DNA of 64,000 bases, taken from NCBI GenBank assembly GCA_011523425.1, contig WTGU01000131.1:1-64000 (forward strand), written 5' to 3'. Numbering within the stretch: the stretch's first letter is position 1; each line of letters begins with the position of its first letter. Both the position numbers and the translations under genes were made by a program. Positions 33,575-43,024 of this stretch are shown piece by piece. The notes under the pieces were generated by a model, which did no database searches, was not told the origin of the DNA, and saw nothing but the letters and a program-made list of their open reading frames with translations. The stretch comes from Alphaproteobacteria bacterium. Lineage in GTDB: Bacteria; Pseudomonadota; Alphaproteobacteria; UBA828.

Positions 33575-35617
33575 GTGACGAAGCTCAGGGTGGCCGTCGA
33601 TATCGGCGGCACGTTCACCGACATCTGCGTGCTCGACGAGGATTCGGGCGCGCTCAGGGTCGCGAAGACCGCTTCGACGCCCGAGGACCCCCTGATCGGC
33701 GCCATGCGGGGGCTGGAGGAGGCGGAGATCGACCTCCGGGACGTGACGCTCTTCTCCCACGGCACGACGGTCGCCACCAACGCGCTCATCACCCGCCGGC
33801 TGCCGTCGTCGGCGATGGTCTGCAGCGAAGGCTATCGCGACGTCATCGAGATCAGGCGCGCCAACAAGGAGGACCTCTGGGACACCTACAAGGACGTGGC
33901 CCAGCCCTACATCCGTCGCCGCGACCGGCTCACCGTGCGCGAGCGCATCGACCATGGCGGCAAGATCGCCACCCCGCTCGACGAGGCGGACGCGCGCGAG
34001 AAGGCCCGCATCCTGCGCAAGCGGGGCGTGGAGGCCGTCGCCGTCTGCTTCATGAACTCCTTCATCAACCCGGTCCACGAGGCCCGCATGAAGGAGATCC
34101 TCCAGGAGGAGCTGCCGGGCGTGGAGATCACCACCTCGTCCGAGACCCTGCCCGAGATCTTCGAGCACGAGCGCTTCTCCACGACGGTGGTGAACGCGAT
34201 CCTGAGCCCCGTCGTGGGCGGCTACGTCAGCCGCATGAACGAGGCGCTGCAGAAGGGCGGCTACGCCAGCGACCTGCTGATGCTCCATTCCGGCGGCGGC
34301 GTGATGACGCCCGCGACCGCCGGGCAGTTCGCCGGCCGCCTCGCCGGCTCCGGCATCGCCGCCGGCGCCATCGCCAGCCGCCACATCGCGATGCTCTGCG
34401 GCTACGAGAACTCCATCGGCCTCGACATGGGCGGCACGAGCTGCGACGTGTCGCTGGTGTTCGGCGGCGAATCCCGCGTCACCAAGGACTGGCACATCGA
34501 GTTCGGCTACCCGATCCGCTTCCCCAGCATCGAGGTGCTGACCATCGGGGCGGGTGGCGGCTCGCTCGCCTGGATCGACGACGCCGGCTCGCTCCACAAC
34601 GGGCCGCAGTCGGCGGGCGCCGACCCGGGGCCGGCCTGCTACGGCCGCGGCAACACGACCCCCACCAACACCGACGCCAACCTTGCGCTCGGCCGGCTCG
34701 GCACCTCGCTCGCCGGCGGCCAGATCGAGCTCGACAAGGCGGCCTCGGAAGCGGCCGTCCGCACTGGCGTCGCCGAGCCGCTGGGGATGGACCCGGTGAC
34801 CGCCGCCAAGGCGATCGTCAGCGTGGCCAACGCCAACATGGCGGATGCGGTGCGGCTCATCTCCATCAGCCGGGGCTACGATCCGCGCGACTTCGCGCTG
34901 GTCGCCTTCGGCGGCGCGGGCGCGCTGCACGGCGTGGCGCTGGCGAGGGAGCTCTCCATCCCGACGGTGATCGTGCCGCCCAATCCGGGGGTGACGTCGG
35001 CGCTCGGCTGCCTGCTCGTCGACATCCGCCACGACCTCTCGCAGACCTACCTGGCGCTGGCGGCAGAGGCCGACCCGGCCGACATCGAGTCCCGCTTCGG
35101 CGAGATGGAGGCGGAGGCGCACGGCCGCCTGGTGAAGGAGGGCGTGGCCGAGGCCGACATGGTGCTGCAGCGCAGCATCGACATGATGTACCAGGGCCAG
35201 TGGCGCTCGCTGCAGGTGCCGGTGGCCTCGCCCTTCACCTCGGTGCCCGACGCCGTCAACGCCTTCCACGCCGACCATGACCGGGAATACGCCTTCCGCC
35301 GGGACGACACGCCGGTCGAGCTGTTCCGGCTCAGCCTCACCGCCATCGGCACGGTGGCGAAGGCCGAGCTGATGCGCCACGCCACGAACGGCGCCAAGGC
35401 CGTGGCCGAGGGCGCCCGCATGGTCGACTTCGACGAGGTTGAGGGGGCGGTGGAGACCCCGATATACTCCCACGACGCGCTGCCTGCGGGCGCGGTGATC
35501 GAGGGGCCGGCGATTATCGAGCAGCTCGATTCGACCACGGTCATCCCGCCCGGCGTACGCGCGGAAGTGGACGAGTGGCTCAACGTCCGGATCCACGTTG
35601 CGGAGGCAAGCTCATGA
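33575..35617 (+). CDS. hyuA: Hydantoinase A / oxoprolinase subunit HyuA
   Basis: 680 residues, GTG start with GGGGGGAGGA upstream (the frame is open earlier but unconserved). Actin-like ATPase: VAVDIGGTFTDICVLDE, FSHGTTVATNALITRR, second phosphate motif SIGLDMGGTSCDVSLVFGG near residue 285, and SAGADPGPACYGRG. It pairs with HyuB, whose ATG overlaps its stop (ATGA), for ATP-dependent ring opening or carboxylation. Substrate could be a hydantoin, 5-oxoproline or a ketone. Confidence 0.94.
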   Translation: MTKLRVAVDIGGTFTDICVLDEDSGALRVAKTASTPEDPLIGAMRGLEEAEIDLRDVTLFSHGTTVATNALITRRLPSSAMVCSEGYRDVIEIRRANKEDLWDTYKDVAQPYIRRRDRLTVRERIDHGGKIATPLDEADAREKARILRKRGVEAVAVCFMNSFINPVHEARMKEILQEELPGVEITTSSETLPEIFEHERFSTTVVNAILSPVVGGYVSRMNEALQKGGYASDLLMLHSGGGVMTPATAGQFAGRLAGSGIAAGAIASRHIAMLCGYENSIGLDMGGTSCDVSLVFGGESRVTKDWHIEFGYPIRFPSIEVLTIGAGGGSLAWIDDAGSLHNGPQSAGADPGPACYGRGNTTPTNTDANLALGRLGTSLAGGQIELDKAASEAAVRTGVAEPLGMDPVTAAKAIVSVANANMADAVRLISISRGYDPRDFALVAFGGAGALHGVALARELSIPTVIVPPNPGVTSALGCLLVDIRHDLSQTYLALAAEADPADIESRFGEMEAEAHGRLVKEGVAEADMVLQRSIDMMYQGQWRSLQVPVASPFTSVPDAVNAFHADHDREYAFRRDDTPVELFRLSLTAIGTVAKAELMRHATNGAKAVAEGARMVDFDEVEGAVETPIYSHDALPAGAVIEGPAIIEQLDSTTVIPPGVRAEVDEWLNVRIHVAEASS

Positions 35618-37611
35618 GCAAGCAAGGCGCTGGCATCACGCTCGATCCGGTAACCTTCGAGGTCCTGAAGAACTCGTTCATCACGACCGTCGACCAGATG
35701 GCGGAGCAGATCCTCAGGACCTGCTACTCCTTCGTCATCTACAACCGCGACTTCTCGTCTGCGCTCAACGACGCCAACGGCGATTCCATCGCTCAGGGCA
35801 ACATGGACATCGCCGTCCACGTCGGCACGCTCCATTACACCTGCAAGGCGGTCATCGAGACCTTCAAGGACGACATGCGGCCGGGCGACGTGTTCATGAC
35901 CAACGACCCCTACGCCGGCGGCACGCACTTCAACGACGTGCGGATCATCCGGCCGGTGTTCGTGGGCGACGAGATCATCGCCTTCGCCCAGTCCAACGGC
36001 CACTGGTCGGACGTGGGCGGCAGCACGCCCGGCTCCTTCGACGTGCTCGCCAAGGAGATGTTCCGAGAGGGCATCCGCATCACGCCGACGCGGCTGATCG
36101 ACGAGGGCAAGTGGCGCAAGGACTTCGCCGACATGATCGCCGCCAACACGCGCGATCCGGAATCCATCATCGGCGACATGAACGCCCAGGCCGAGGCCAC
36201 CCGCGTCGCCGAGCGCGAGATCCTCAGGCTGGTCGACAAGTACGGCAAGGATACCGTCGTCACTGGCACCCAGGAGGTGCAGGACTATGTCGAGCTGGCG
36301 ACGCGCCAGCGCATCGCCGAGCTGCCCGACGGCACCTGGGAGAACGTCGACTACATCGACCGCGACCCCGCGCTGGGCGAGGGGCTGATCCCGATCAAGG
36401 TGAAGCTCACCATCGAGGGCGACGAGGTCACCTACGACTTCACCGGCAGCCACGACACCATCAGCACCCTCTACAACTCCGCCTTCGGCGGCACCTTCTC
36501 GGCCGTGGTCGCGGGCATGAAGACCTACTTCCCCGACCTGCCGCTGAACTCGGGCTTCTACCGGCCGATCAACGTGATCGCGCCCGAGAACTCCATCGTG
36601 GACGCCCAGTGGCCGGTCGCGGTGACGGGCTTCCTGATGCCGTTCGAGAAGATCATGAACTCGATCTACGAGATCTGGTCCGACATCATGCCCGAGCGCG
36701 CGATCGCCTGCGCCTTCAACCTCGAGTACCTGCTCACCGGCGGCCGCGACCTCCGCACCGAGGACCGCAACATCTTCATGTTCTACGACTGGCTGCCCGG
36801 CGGCTGGGGCGGGCGCAACGGCAAGGACGGCTGCAACGTCACCACCGCCTGCTTCGGCACCGGCCTGATGACCCAGCCGGTGGAGGGGCAGGAGCGGCTC
36901 TGCCCGATCATCGCCAACGAGTACCAGATCAACACCGATTCCCCCGGCCCCGGCAAGTGGCGGGGCGGCGCGGGCGTGGTCAAGACCAGCACCCTTCAGG
37001 ATGCCGAGAGCACGGTCATCTCCTACATCTGCGACCGCGAGCGGGCGATCGTCTGGGGCATCAAGGGCGGGCTGCCGTCGATGCCCCACGGGCTCTACAT
37101 CCAGCGCAAGGGCAAGAACGAGCGCGAGTGGCTGGGCTCGATCTTCTCCGACGTGCCCATCGCATCCGGCGACATCTTCTCGCGCCCGACGGCCGGCGGC
37201 GGCGGGCTCGGCGACCCGCTCGAGCGCGACCCGGCGCTGGTGATGCGGGACGTCGAGGACGACTACGTCTCGCTCAAGCGCGCGCGCAAGGACTATGGCG
37301 TCGTGCTCACGGTGATCGACGCCGACCTCGCGAGCTACGAGGTGGACGTGGAGGCGACCCGCGCCGAGCGCGCGGCCATCGCCAAGGCCCGCCGCGGCTG
37401 GCTGGAGGAGGACGGCGCCGCCGTCGCCGAGCGCTACCGCAAGGGCGAGCTCGACGAGTTCGACATGGTGCGCCGCTACGGCGTCATCGTGGACTGGGGC
37501 ACCGGCGAGTACTTCCCCAAGACCACCGCCGAGTTCCGCACCATGATGAAGAAGCGCTCGGCCGCGCACTGGAACGACGCCATCGCCGAGCTCGACCAGG
37601 CCGCCGAGTAG
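35614..37611 (+). CDS. hyuB: Hydantoinase B / oxoprolinase subunit HyuB
   Basis: 665 residues. LDPVTFEVLKNSFITTVDQMAEQILRTCYSFVIYNRDFSSAL at the N-terminus, MRPGDVFMTNDPYAGGTHFNDV, GHWSDVGG, FDFTGS-like YDFTGSHDTISTLYNSAFGG and TAGGGGLGDPLERDP near the end. Longer than the HyuB at 228, with an extra ~80-residue C-terminal segment. Obligate partner of the overlapping hyuA; acetone/acetophenone carboxylase-like activity is the main alternative to hydantoinase. Confidence 0.94.
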   Translation: MSKQGAGITLDPVTFEVLKNSFITTVDQMAEQILRTCYSFVIYNRDFSSALNDANGDSIAQGNMDIAVHVGTLHYTCKAVIETFKDDMRPGDVFMTNDPYAGGTHFNDVRIIRPVFVGDEIIAFAQSNGHWSDVGGSTPGSFDVLAKEMFREGIRITPTRLIDEGKWRKDFADMIAANTRDPESIIGDMNAQAEATRVAEREILRLVDKYGKDTVVTGTQEVQDYVELATRQRIAELPDGTWENVDYIDRDPALGEGLIPIKVKLTIEGDEVTYDFTGSHDTISTLYNSAFGGTFSAVVAGMKTYFPDLPLNSGFYRPINVIAPENSIVDAQWPVAVTGFLMPFEKIMNSIYEIWSDIMPERAIACAFNLEYLLTGGRDLRTEDRNIFMFYDWLPGGWGGRNGKDGCNVTTACFGTGLMTQPVEGQERLCPIIANEYQINTDSPGPGKWRGGAGVVKTSTLQDAESTVISYICDRERAIVWGIKGGLPSMPHGLYIQRKGKNEREWLGSIFSDVPIASGDIFSRPTAGGGGLGDPLERDPALVMRDVEDDYVSLKRARKDYGVVLTVIDADLASYEVDVEATRAERAAIAKARRGWLEEDGAAVAERYRKGELDEFDMVRRYGVIVDWGTGEYFPKTTAEFRTMMKKRSAAHWNDAIAELDQAAE

Positions 37612-37656
37612 GCCCGCCGGGCCGCCCCTTCGGCGGTCCGAACCATTCCCACCCGG

Positions 37657-37682
37657 CCCCCCTCCTCCCAGGAGGAGGGGGC
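37657..37682 (+). terminator. GC hairpin after hyuAB
   Basis: CCCCCTCCTCC-CA-GGAGGAGGGGG, a perfect 11-bp stem, starts 46 bases after the hyuB stop; a smaller CCGCC/GGCGG hairpin (37622-37636) precedes it. Very stable; no U-run. Probable transcript end or processing barrier. Confidence 0.5.
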
Positions 37683-37724
37683 ACCGCCGAGCCGCGCTGC
37701 CTTGCGCTGCGCGTGAGTCCCCGA

Positions 37725-37774
37725 ACCATGGTGCGGTGCCGCTCGCGCGAGCGCCGTGCGAGGGTCAGGGCATG
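37725..37774 (+). repeat. 50-bp dispersed repeat, copy 2 (family D)
   Basis: ACCATGGTGCGGTGC, 15 variable bases, CGTGCGAGGGTC, two bases, GGCATG. It is the inverted partner of window positions 1-50, with the same spacer length. Lies in the 423-base gene-free stretch between hyuB and the PhyH gene. The remainder of that stretch has scattered GGGAT/ATCCC runs but no supported gene. Confidence 0.6.
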
Positions 37775-37970
37775 ACGGGCGAGAGCGCAGACGAGCGGGA
37801 CGGAGCGGAGCACGGCAGGGGAGCCGGCGCTCAAGTGGGAGTCACGTGGGATATGGAGGCCGCCTGTCCCGCCGGAATCCCTTGCTATCCCACAGAATCC
37901 CGCTTGCCCCCCCCTCTGGCGAATCCCACTTCCGGTCGCCACGTGAGGGAGCGGTGTTCGGCCCCCGTCG

Positions 37971-38010
37971 CGTCATGGCCGGCCCCCGGATCAAGTCCGG
38001 GCACGACGTG
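37971..38010. repeat. Convergent-junction palindromic element, copy 3 (half, family A)
   Basis: Contains CGTCATGGCCGG, then CCCGGATCAAGTCCGGGCA and CGACGTG: a single half of the element seen in full at 3859-3950, keeping its inner CCCGGA/TCCGGG stem. It lies 24 bases before the PhyH stop, between converging hyuB and PhyH genes. Confidence 0.6.
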
Positions 38011-38034
38011 AACGGGGTGAGGAGGGGCGTTCGC

Positions 38035-39042
38035 TCAGGCGCCGAGGCCGCGCAGCAGGCCTTCCGCGCGCCGGCGCTTGGCCTCGTCCGGGTCGCGTTG
38101 TGCGATGCGCAGCAGCGCGTCGCGCGCCGTGGCGTCGCCGCTCTCGGCCATGGCGAAGGCCATCCGGTCGCGGCGCTCGTAGTGGCTGCGGTCGAGGGGC
38201 ACGACGACGGGCGACAGCGCCTTCCAGTAATACTGCTGGTCGTCCGAGGACCAGCCGGCATAGACCTCCTCCCAGGTACCGCAGCCTGAATAGGGGCGCA
38301 TGTTGGTCTCGGCGACGGGCTGGCTCGCCGGCTGGTAGCGGGCGTCGAAGGAGAGCCTGATCTCGGGCGAGCGGTTGGGCAGTGCGCGATGCACCGTGGT
38401 GTCCGAGAAGATCAGCGCATCGCCCGCTTCGAAGGCGCCGCTCACCCATTCGCCCGGGATCGGCACGCTGATGTCCATGCCGCCGGCGCCGCCGCCGACT
38501 CTGGTCTCCAGCACGCCCGCGTGGTGCGAGCCGGCCGCCACCGCCAGCGCCCCCTTCTCCCTCGGGCAGTCGCCGAGCGGCACCCACAGCGCGTGGCTGG
38601 TCGCGCCGCCGATATGGACCTTGTCCTGATGCGCGCCGGTGGTGAAGTCGAAGCTCTCGCTCTGGGGGAAGATGTTGCGCTGGACGAACATCGGGTGCGC
38701 CAGCGCGGGCTCGCCGAACATCCGCCCGAAGAGCGCCAGCACGGCCGGGTGCGTCCTCAGCCGGTGCAGCGCCTCGTCGGCCCAGATGCCGCGGAACACC
38801 GTCATGTAGCGTTCCTCGGGGTCCTTGCAGGCGGCGGCGGGATCGGCGATGCCCGCCTCCACCGGATGCGCCCGGTCGAGCCAACCGCCGGCCGCCGCCT
38901 TCTCCAGCAGGCGCCGGCGCACCTCCAGCACGGCCGCGCCCGGCAGCAGCCCGCGCAGGAAGAGATAGCCGTCGCGCCGGAGCCGCGCGGCGAGCGCCGG
39001 GCCGTCGCCCATGAGAGCGGTGGAGTCGAGGAAGTCGCGCAT
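38035..39042 (-). CDS. Phytanoyl-CoA dioxygenase (PhyH) family protein
   Basis: 335 residues from ATG at 39042. Fe(II)/2-oxoglutarate fold with His138-X-Asp140 (GAHQDKVHIGG), distal His218 (DTTVHRALPN) and 2OG-binding Arg229. C-terminal residues ~275-335 form a helical extension (SSDDQQYYWKALSP onward, then AMAESGDATARDALLRIAQRDP) beyond the core. Hydroxylates an unknown small substrate. It sits 26 bases downstream of the GFA gene, likely cotranscribed. Confidence 0.9.
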   Translation of the reverse strand: MRDFLDSTALMGDGPALAARLRRDGYLFLRGLLPGAAVLEVRRRLLEKAAAGGWLDRAHPVEAGIADPAAACKDPEERYMTVFRGIWADEALHRLRTHPAVLALFGRMFGEPALAHPMFVQRNIFPQSESFDFTTGAHQDKVHIGGATSHALWVPLGDCPREKGALAVAAGSHHAGVLETRVGGGAGGMDISVPIPGEWVSGAFEAGDALIFSDTTVHRALPNRSPEIRLSFDARYQPASQPVAETNMRPYSGCGTWEEVYAGWSSDDQQYYWKALSPVVVPLDRSHYERRDRMAFAMAESGDATARDALLRIAQRDPDEAKRRRAEGLLRGLGA

Positions 39043-39068
39043 CGCGTCCACGTGAAGGACTCGTCCCG

Positions 39069-39482
39069 CTACAGTTCCGGGTCGCCTTCGGTCCGCGGCA
39101 GCCCGTCCTCCATGTGCACCCACGGGATTCGGTCGGACTCGAACACGTGGCGATCGGGAGTCACCCGTTCCGGGTGGTCGAGCGTTCCTGCCGAGACCCA
39201 GAGCGCCGGGCTCTGCGCCCCGGTGTAGTGGTAGAAGAGCTGCCCGCCGCAGCGTCCGCAAAAGCTCCGGCGCGCGAAGGAGGACGACCGGTAGCTCTGC
39301 GGCGTCCCCTGCGTGACCGTGAGCGCGTCGGCCTCGAGCCCCGCCCAGGTCTGGAACGCGGCGCCGCCCGCCCGGCGGCACATCGAGCAGTGGCAGTGGA
39401 AGACGTACACCGGCGCCCCGCGGACCTCGTAGCGCACGTCGCCGCAGAGGCAGCCGCCGGAGAGGGACTCGGCCATGGTCAC
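39069..39482 (-). CDS. GFA-family (glutathione-dependent formaldehyde-activating-like) protein
   Basis: 137 residues with zinc ligands CLCGDVRYEV, HCHCSMCRR and FCGRCGGQLFYH, the complete GFA/CENP-V pattern. Family members bind zinc and some process S-hydroxymethyl-glutathione; most have unknown roles. Start at ATG 39482 or, two codons in, 39476. Upstream of PhyH on the same strand; the 117-base gap before it has nothing recognised. Confidence 0.9.
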   Translation of the reverse strand: MTMAESLSGGCLCGDVRYEVRGAPVYVFHCHCSMCRRAGGAAFQTWAGLEADALTVTQGTPQSYRSSSFARRSFCGRCGGQLFYHYTGAQSPALWVSAGTLDHPERVTPDRHVFESDRIPWVHMEDGLPRTEGDPEL

Positions 39483-39599
39483 CTACCTCCTCGCGCGTCT
39501 CTCGTGACGGAAATCGCCGCCGGCCGAAGCCTATGGCGCGCCGGAAGAGCGCGCAAGGGAGCCCGCCCGCACAGCAAGGGGACGGGCGGCAGGGGGCGC

Positions 39600-40391
39600 C
39601 TATTCGAGGATCAGCTCCTCGATCATCACCGGAAGGCCGGCCGTGAGCCCGCCGTCGACCACCAGATTGGCGCCGTTGACGAAGCCCGCCTCGTCGGCGG
39701 CGACGAAGGCCACGGCCGCGGCGATGTCGTCGGGCCGGCCGACGCGCCCCACCGGATACCAGCGTGCGAGCTGCTCGAAGATCTGCGGGTTCTTCTCGCG
39801 CCGGATGCGCCAGGTTTCGATGTCGGTCTCCACCGTGCCGGGCGAGACCATGTTGGCGCGGATGCCCTTCGGCCCGTACTCCACCGCGAGCGAGCGGGTG
39901 AAGCTGAGCAGGCCTGCCTTGGCGGCGCTGTAGGCCGGGTTGCCGAGCGCCATCAGGCCGTTGACCGAGCCGATGTTGACGATGGCGCCGGCGCCGCGCG
40001 CGACCATGCCGGGCAGCACCGCCTTGGCGCAGACGAACTGGCCGTCGAGGTCGATCGCGAGCTCCGCCTGCCAGTCGGCGAGGGCCGTGCTCTCCAGGTC
40101 GCCCTTGAGCGCCCATGCCGCGTTGTTGACCAGCACGTCCGGCGCGCCGACAGCGTCGGTCATCGTCGCCAGGGCGGCGGCGACCGAGTCCGGCTCGGTG
40201 ATCTCGGCGGTGAGCGCGAGCGCCTTCGCACCCGCCGCCTCCACCCGTGCCGCCACGTCCGCCGCCGCATCGCCTCGCCGGTCGAGCACGCCGACGGCTG
40301 CGCCCTCGAAGGCGAGCCGCTCGGCGATGGCGCTGCCGATGCCCCCGCCTCCGCCGGTGACGAGCGCGGCCTTTCCCAGGAAGCGCATCAT
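39600..40391 (-). CDS. SDR-family oxidoreductase
   Basis: 263 residues: ALVTGGGGGIGSAIAERL cofactor motif, VNNAAWAL, active-site Ser in NIGSVNGL, AYSAAKA, and a C-terminal VDGGLTAGLP. Classical 3-oxoacyl reductase-like or sugar/polyol dehydrogenase. The start overlaps the preceding gene's stop (ATGATG), so it is translationally coupled to the unrecognised 395-residue protein and probably acts on the same compound. Confidence 0.92.
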   Translation of the reverse strand: MMRFLGKAALVTGGGGGIGSAIAERLAFEGAAVGVLDRRGDAAADVAARVEAAGAKALALTAEITEPDSVAAALATMTDAVGAPDVLVNNAAWALKGDLESTALADWQAELAIDLDGQFVCAKAVLPGMVARGAGAIVNIGSVNGLMALGNPAYSAAKAGLLSFTRSLAVEYGPKGIRANMVSPGTVETDIETWRIRREKNPQIFEQLARWYPVGRVGRPDDIAAAVAFVAADEAGFVNGANLVVDGGLTAGLPVMIEELILE

Positions 40392-41575
40392 GTCTCTTCC
40401 TCCAGCAGGGCGAGCGCCTCGCGCACCCGGTCGAGAGCGCCGAGCGCGACGTGGCCGTAGTTGTAGAAGGCGATGCCGGAGAGCCCGCCCGCCTTCAGCG
40501 CGCGCACGGCGGCGGCGCACTCCGCCCCGTTCGCGAGGTCGGGATGGGCCGGGCGCAGGATGTAGCTGATCCGCGCGTCCGCGCCCGCGCGCCGGCGCAC
40601 GTCGCGGGCATCGAGCGCCACCGCCGCCGCGCTCGCCTCGTAGGCCGGCACCTCCAGCGTGTCCGCCGCCTCGGCGAGCAGGCCGAGGTCGCTCCCCTCC
40701 GACCAGGCGGCGGCGCTCGGCCGCTGCACGGTCGGGATCACCGCGAGGCTCGTCTCCCGGGGCAGCGCGGCGCGGACCTCGGCCACGAGATCGGCCACGA
40801 GCTGGCAGCGCCAGCTCAGGAACACCGCCCACTCCGGGTCGGCGACGATGTCGGCGATCCACCACTCGGCGGCGACGTGCTCCGGCACCGGCTCCGGCGC
40901 GGCGAAGAAGCCGTCGAGCGCGGCACAGGCCTGCCAGCGCAGCCGCTCGGCGTCGATGCCGCGGGCCTCGGCCGCCGCGATGGTGCCCTCGGAGAAGCAG
41001 AGCCCGAGCAGCCAGCCGGCCCAGCGGTTCATCGGCAGCAGGAAGAACTCGTGGTGGAAGCCGTGGTCGAAGGGCAGGAAGCCGGGGGTCTCCAGCGCCA
41101 GTCCGTCCAGCTCGTAGCGCTCCGCCATGTCGACGCACAGCGTCACGACGTAGCGCCGCACCTCGTCGTAGGCCGGGCACAGGCTGTAGGGATAGGAATC
41201 GCCGTAGCAGTTGCGCGCCGTGTACTCCGGGTGGCGCATGCCGAGCGGCGTATTGTGCAGGCAGACCGTCCAGGCGACGCGCCCCATGTCCGGCGCCTCC
41301 GCCGCGAGCTCGGCGAAGGTGTCGCGCTCGGCGGCGAGCCTGCTCTGGATCGGCTTGATCGCGCCGTAGCGCTCCGGCCGCGGGCGGACGTAGACCGTGC
41401 CGTCCTCGGGAAAGTAGACCCGGCCGGCCGGCGCGTGGGGGCGCAGGAACTTGCCGGCATGGTAGCTCGCCGCCAGCGTGACCGTGTTGATGCCGCAGTC
41501 GCGCATCCGGCCGGTGGCGGTGCCGATCCCCTCGTCCACCAGGTCCCAGGGGTAGGCGTACATGCCCTTGTACAC
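40388..41575 (-). CDS. Unrecognised 395-residue protein, possible TIM-barrel hydrolase-like
   Basis: I do not recognise the family firmly. It starts MYKGMYAYPWDLVDEG, then ATGRMRDCGINTVTLAASYHAGKFLRPHAP, VYFPEDGTVYVRPRPERYG, YELDGLALETPGFLPFDHGFHHEF and ends LSGIAFYNYGHVALGALDRV. Regular alternating strand-helix pattern, a leading strand with an acidic residue and a late FYNYGH strand suggest a glycoside hydrolase-like (beta/alpha)8 barrel without signal peptide, so cytoplasmic. Coupled by ATGA to an SDR gene; 54 bases after atpF but unrelated to ATP synthase. Confidence 0.8.
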   Translation of the reverse strand: MYKGMYAYPWDLVDEGIGTATGRMRDCGINTVTLAASYHAGKFLRPHAPAGRVYFPEDGTVYVRPRPERYGAIKPIQSRLAAERDTFAELAAEAPDMGRVAWTVCLHNTPLGMRHPEYTARNCYGDSYPYSLCPAYDEVRRYVVTLCVDMAERYELDGLALETPGFLPFDHGFHHEFFLLPMNRWAGWLLGLCFSEGTIAAAEARGIDAERLRWQACAALDGFFAAPEPVPEHVAAEWWIADIVADPEWAVFLSWRCQLVADLVAEVRAALPRETSLAVIPTVQRPSAAAWSEGSDLGLLAEAADTLEVPAYEASAAAVALDARDVRRRAGADARISYILRPAHPDLANGAECAAAVRALKAGGLSGIAFYNYGHVALGALDRVREALALLEEET

Positions 41576-41629
41576 TGGCGCGCCTCCCGTGCCGGCGCCG
41601 GGCGGAGCCGCGAGCGGCGGGCTCTCGGG

Positions 41630-42187
41630 TCAGTTCAGCCGGTCGCGGACTTCCTGGATCGATTCCTCGATCATGCGGTCGGCGCGGCTCTCGTCGACGG
41701 TCTCGCCGATGAGCCGGCGCGCCGCCTCGATGGCCAGCACGGCGGCGGTCTGGCGCACCTCCCGCATGGCCTCTTCCTCGGCCCGGGCGATGCGCTGCTC
41801 CGCGAGCTCGGCGCGGCGCTTCATGGTCTCCTCGAGCGCGGCGCGGGCCTCGGCCGCGTGGCGCTCGGCCTCCGCCTTGGCGTGCTCGACCATCAGGCGC
41901 GCTTCTTCCTCGGCCTCCTGGCGCTTGCGCTCGTGCTCCGCCAGCAGCGCCCTGGCCTCGTCGCGCAGCGATTCCGCCTCGTCGAGCTCGTTCCTGATCC
42001 GCTCCGCCCGCTTGTCGAGGACCTCGGTCGCCTTCTTGTAGGCGGCGCGGCCGAAGGCGCCGAAGAAGGTGATGAAGGCGATGAGGATCCAGAAGTTGGC
42101 GTCCTCGGTGATCTGGCTGCCGACGACGACGAAGATGCAGGCGGCGACGATCACCCAGAACTCGGGCTTCCTGACCATCCTCTTCAT
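41630..42187 (-). CDS. atpF: ATP synthase Fo subunit b
   Basis: 185 residues: a membrane helix at ~9-28 (FWVIVAACIFVVVGSQITED, then ANFWILIAFITFFGAFG) followed by a long charged coiled coil to residue ~150. Peripheral stalk linking Fo to F1. Three bases separate it from the upstream b' gene. Last gene of the Fo operon. It carries two hydrophobic stretches at the N-terminus, slightly more than the classical b subunit. Confidence 0.92.
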   Translation of the reverse strand: MKRMVRKPEFWVIVAACIFVVVGSQITEDANFWILIAFITFFGAFGRAAYKKATEVLDKRAERIRNELDEAESLRDEARALLAEHERKRQEAEEEARLMVEHAKAEAERHAAEARAALEETMKRRAELAEQRIARAEEEAMREVRQTAAVLAIEAARRLIGETVDESRADRMIEESIQEVRDRLN

Positions 42188-42190
42188 GGC

Positions 42191-42682
42191 TCAGCGTCCC
42201 TCGCCAAGGCTCGCGTCGACCGCTGCGCGGGCGGCGGCCTCGGACGGCGCGGTGCCGACCAGCCGCTCGGTGGCTGCGCGCGCGACCTCGCCGGCCACGT
42301 CGCGCAGGCTGGCGAGCGCCTGGGCGCGCGTCTCCTGGATGCGCGCCTCCGCCTCTTCCGCCCTGGCGGCGAGATCGGCGTCGAGCTCCGCGCGGAGCGC
42401 GTCCGCCTCCGCTGTCAGCTTCGCCTGGGTCTCGGCGAGCACGCCGTGGGCGTGCGATCGCGCATCGGCCAGCGCCGCCTCGTAGGCCTCGAGCGCGGCC
42501 TCCGCCTCGCCCCTGGCGCGCTCCGCCTCGGCGAGATCCTCGTTGATCTTCGACTCGCGCGCCTCGATGACGCGCCGGATCCGAGGCAGGCCCACGGACC
42601 ACATGATCACCATGAGCGCGACGAAGGTGACGACCAGCCAGAAGATCTGGGGCGCGTAGTCCCCCATCTCGAGCTGTGGCAT
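42191..42682 (-). CDS. atpF': ATP synthase Fo subunit b'
   Basis: 163 residues: one membrane helix (FWLVVTFVALMVIMWSVGLP, ~13-32), PRIRRVIEAR, then a coiled coil to ~140. The b/b' pair in place of a b homodimer is typical of photosynthetic and many other alphaproteobacteria. Lies between atpE (44-base gap) and atpF. Confidence 0.92.
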   Translation of the reverse strand: MPQLEMGDYAPQIFWLVVTFVALMVIMWSVGLPRIRRVIEARESKINEDLAEAERARGEAEAALEAYEAALADARSHAHGVLAETQAKLTAEADALRAELDADLAARAEEAEARIQETRAQALASLRDVAGEVARAATERLVGTAPSEAAARAAVDASLGEGR

Positions 42683-42726
42683 CGGGCGCCTCCCGCCTTC
42701 GACTCAGGCCAGCCGGCGGCTGCCGA

Positions 42727-42966
42727 TCAGGAGCCGAACAGGATGATGAAGGCCATGACGAGCGCGAACAGCGCGATCGCCTCGGTCAGCGCGAAGCCCA
42801 GCAGCACGTTGCCGAACAGCTTCGGCGCCGCCGCCGGGTTGCGGCCCGCCGCCGACACGTAGTTGCCGAAGATGATGCCGATGCCGACACCGGAGCCGGC
42901 CACGCCGATCGTGGCGAGGCCGCCGCCAATGAGCTGACCGAGCAGTTTCGCTGCTTCTGCGTCCAT
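42727..42966 (-). CDS. atpE: ATP synthase Fo subunit c
   Basis: 79 residues, a two-helix hairpin. Helix 1 has [11 protein letters not shown], the polar loop is GRNPAA, helix 2 has the proton-carrying Glu62 in [17 protein letters not shown]. It forms the rotor ring. The Glu with no added polar ligands seen nearby favours protons. 58 bases after atpB. Confidence 0.97.
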   Translation of the reverse strand: MDAEAAKLLGQLIGGGLATIGVAGSGVGIGIIFGNYVSAAGRNPAAAPKLFGNVLLGFALTEAIALFALVMAFIILFGS

Positions 42967-43024
42967 GATCCTGTTTCCCTCGGTTTGTTCGGAGACTGTT
43001 TCGTGCGACCGGCTTCCAGTCCGC

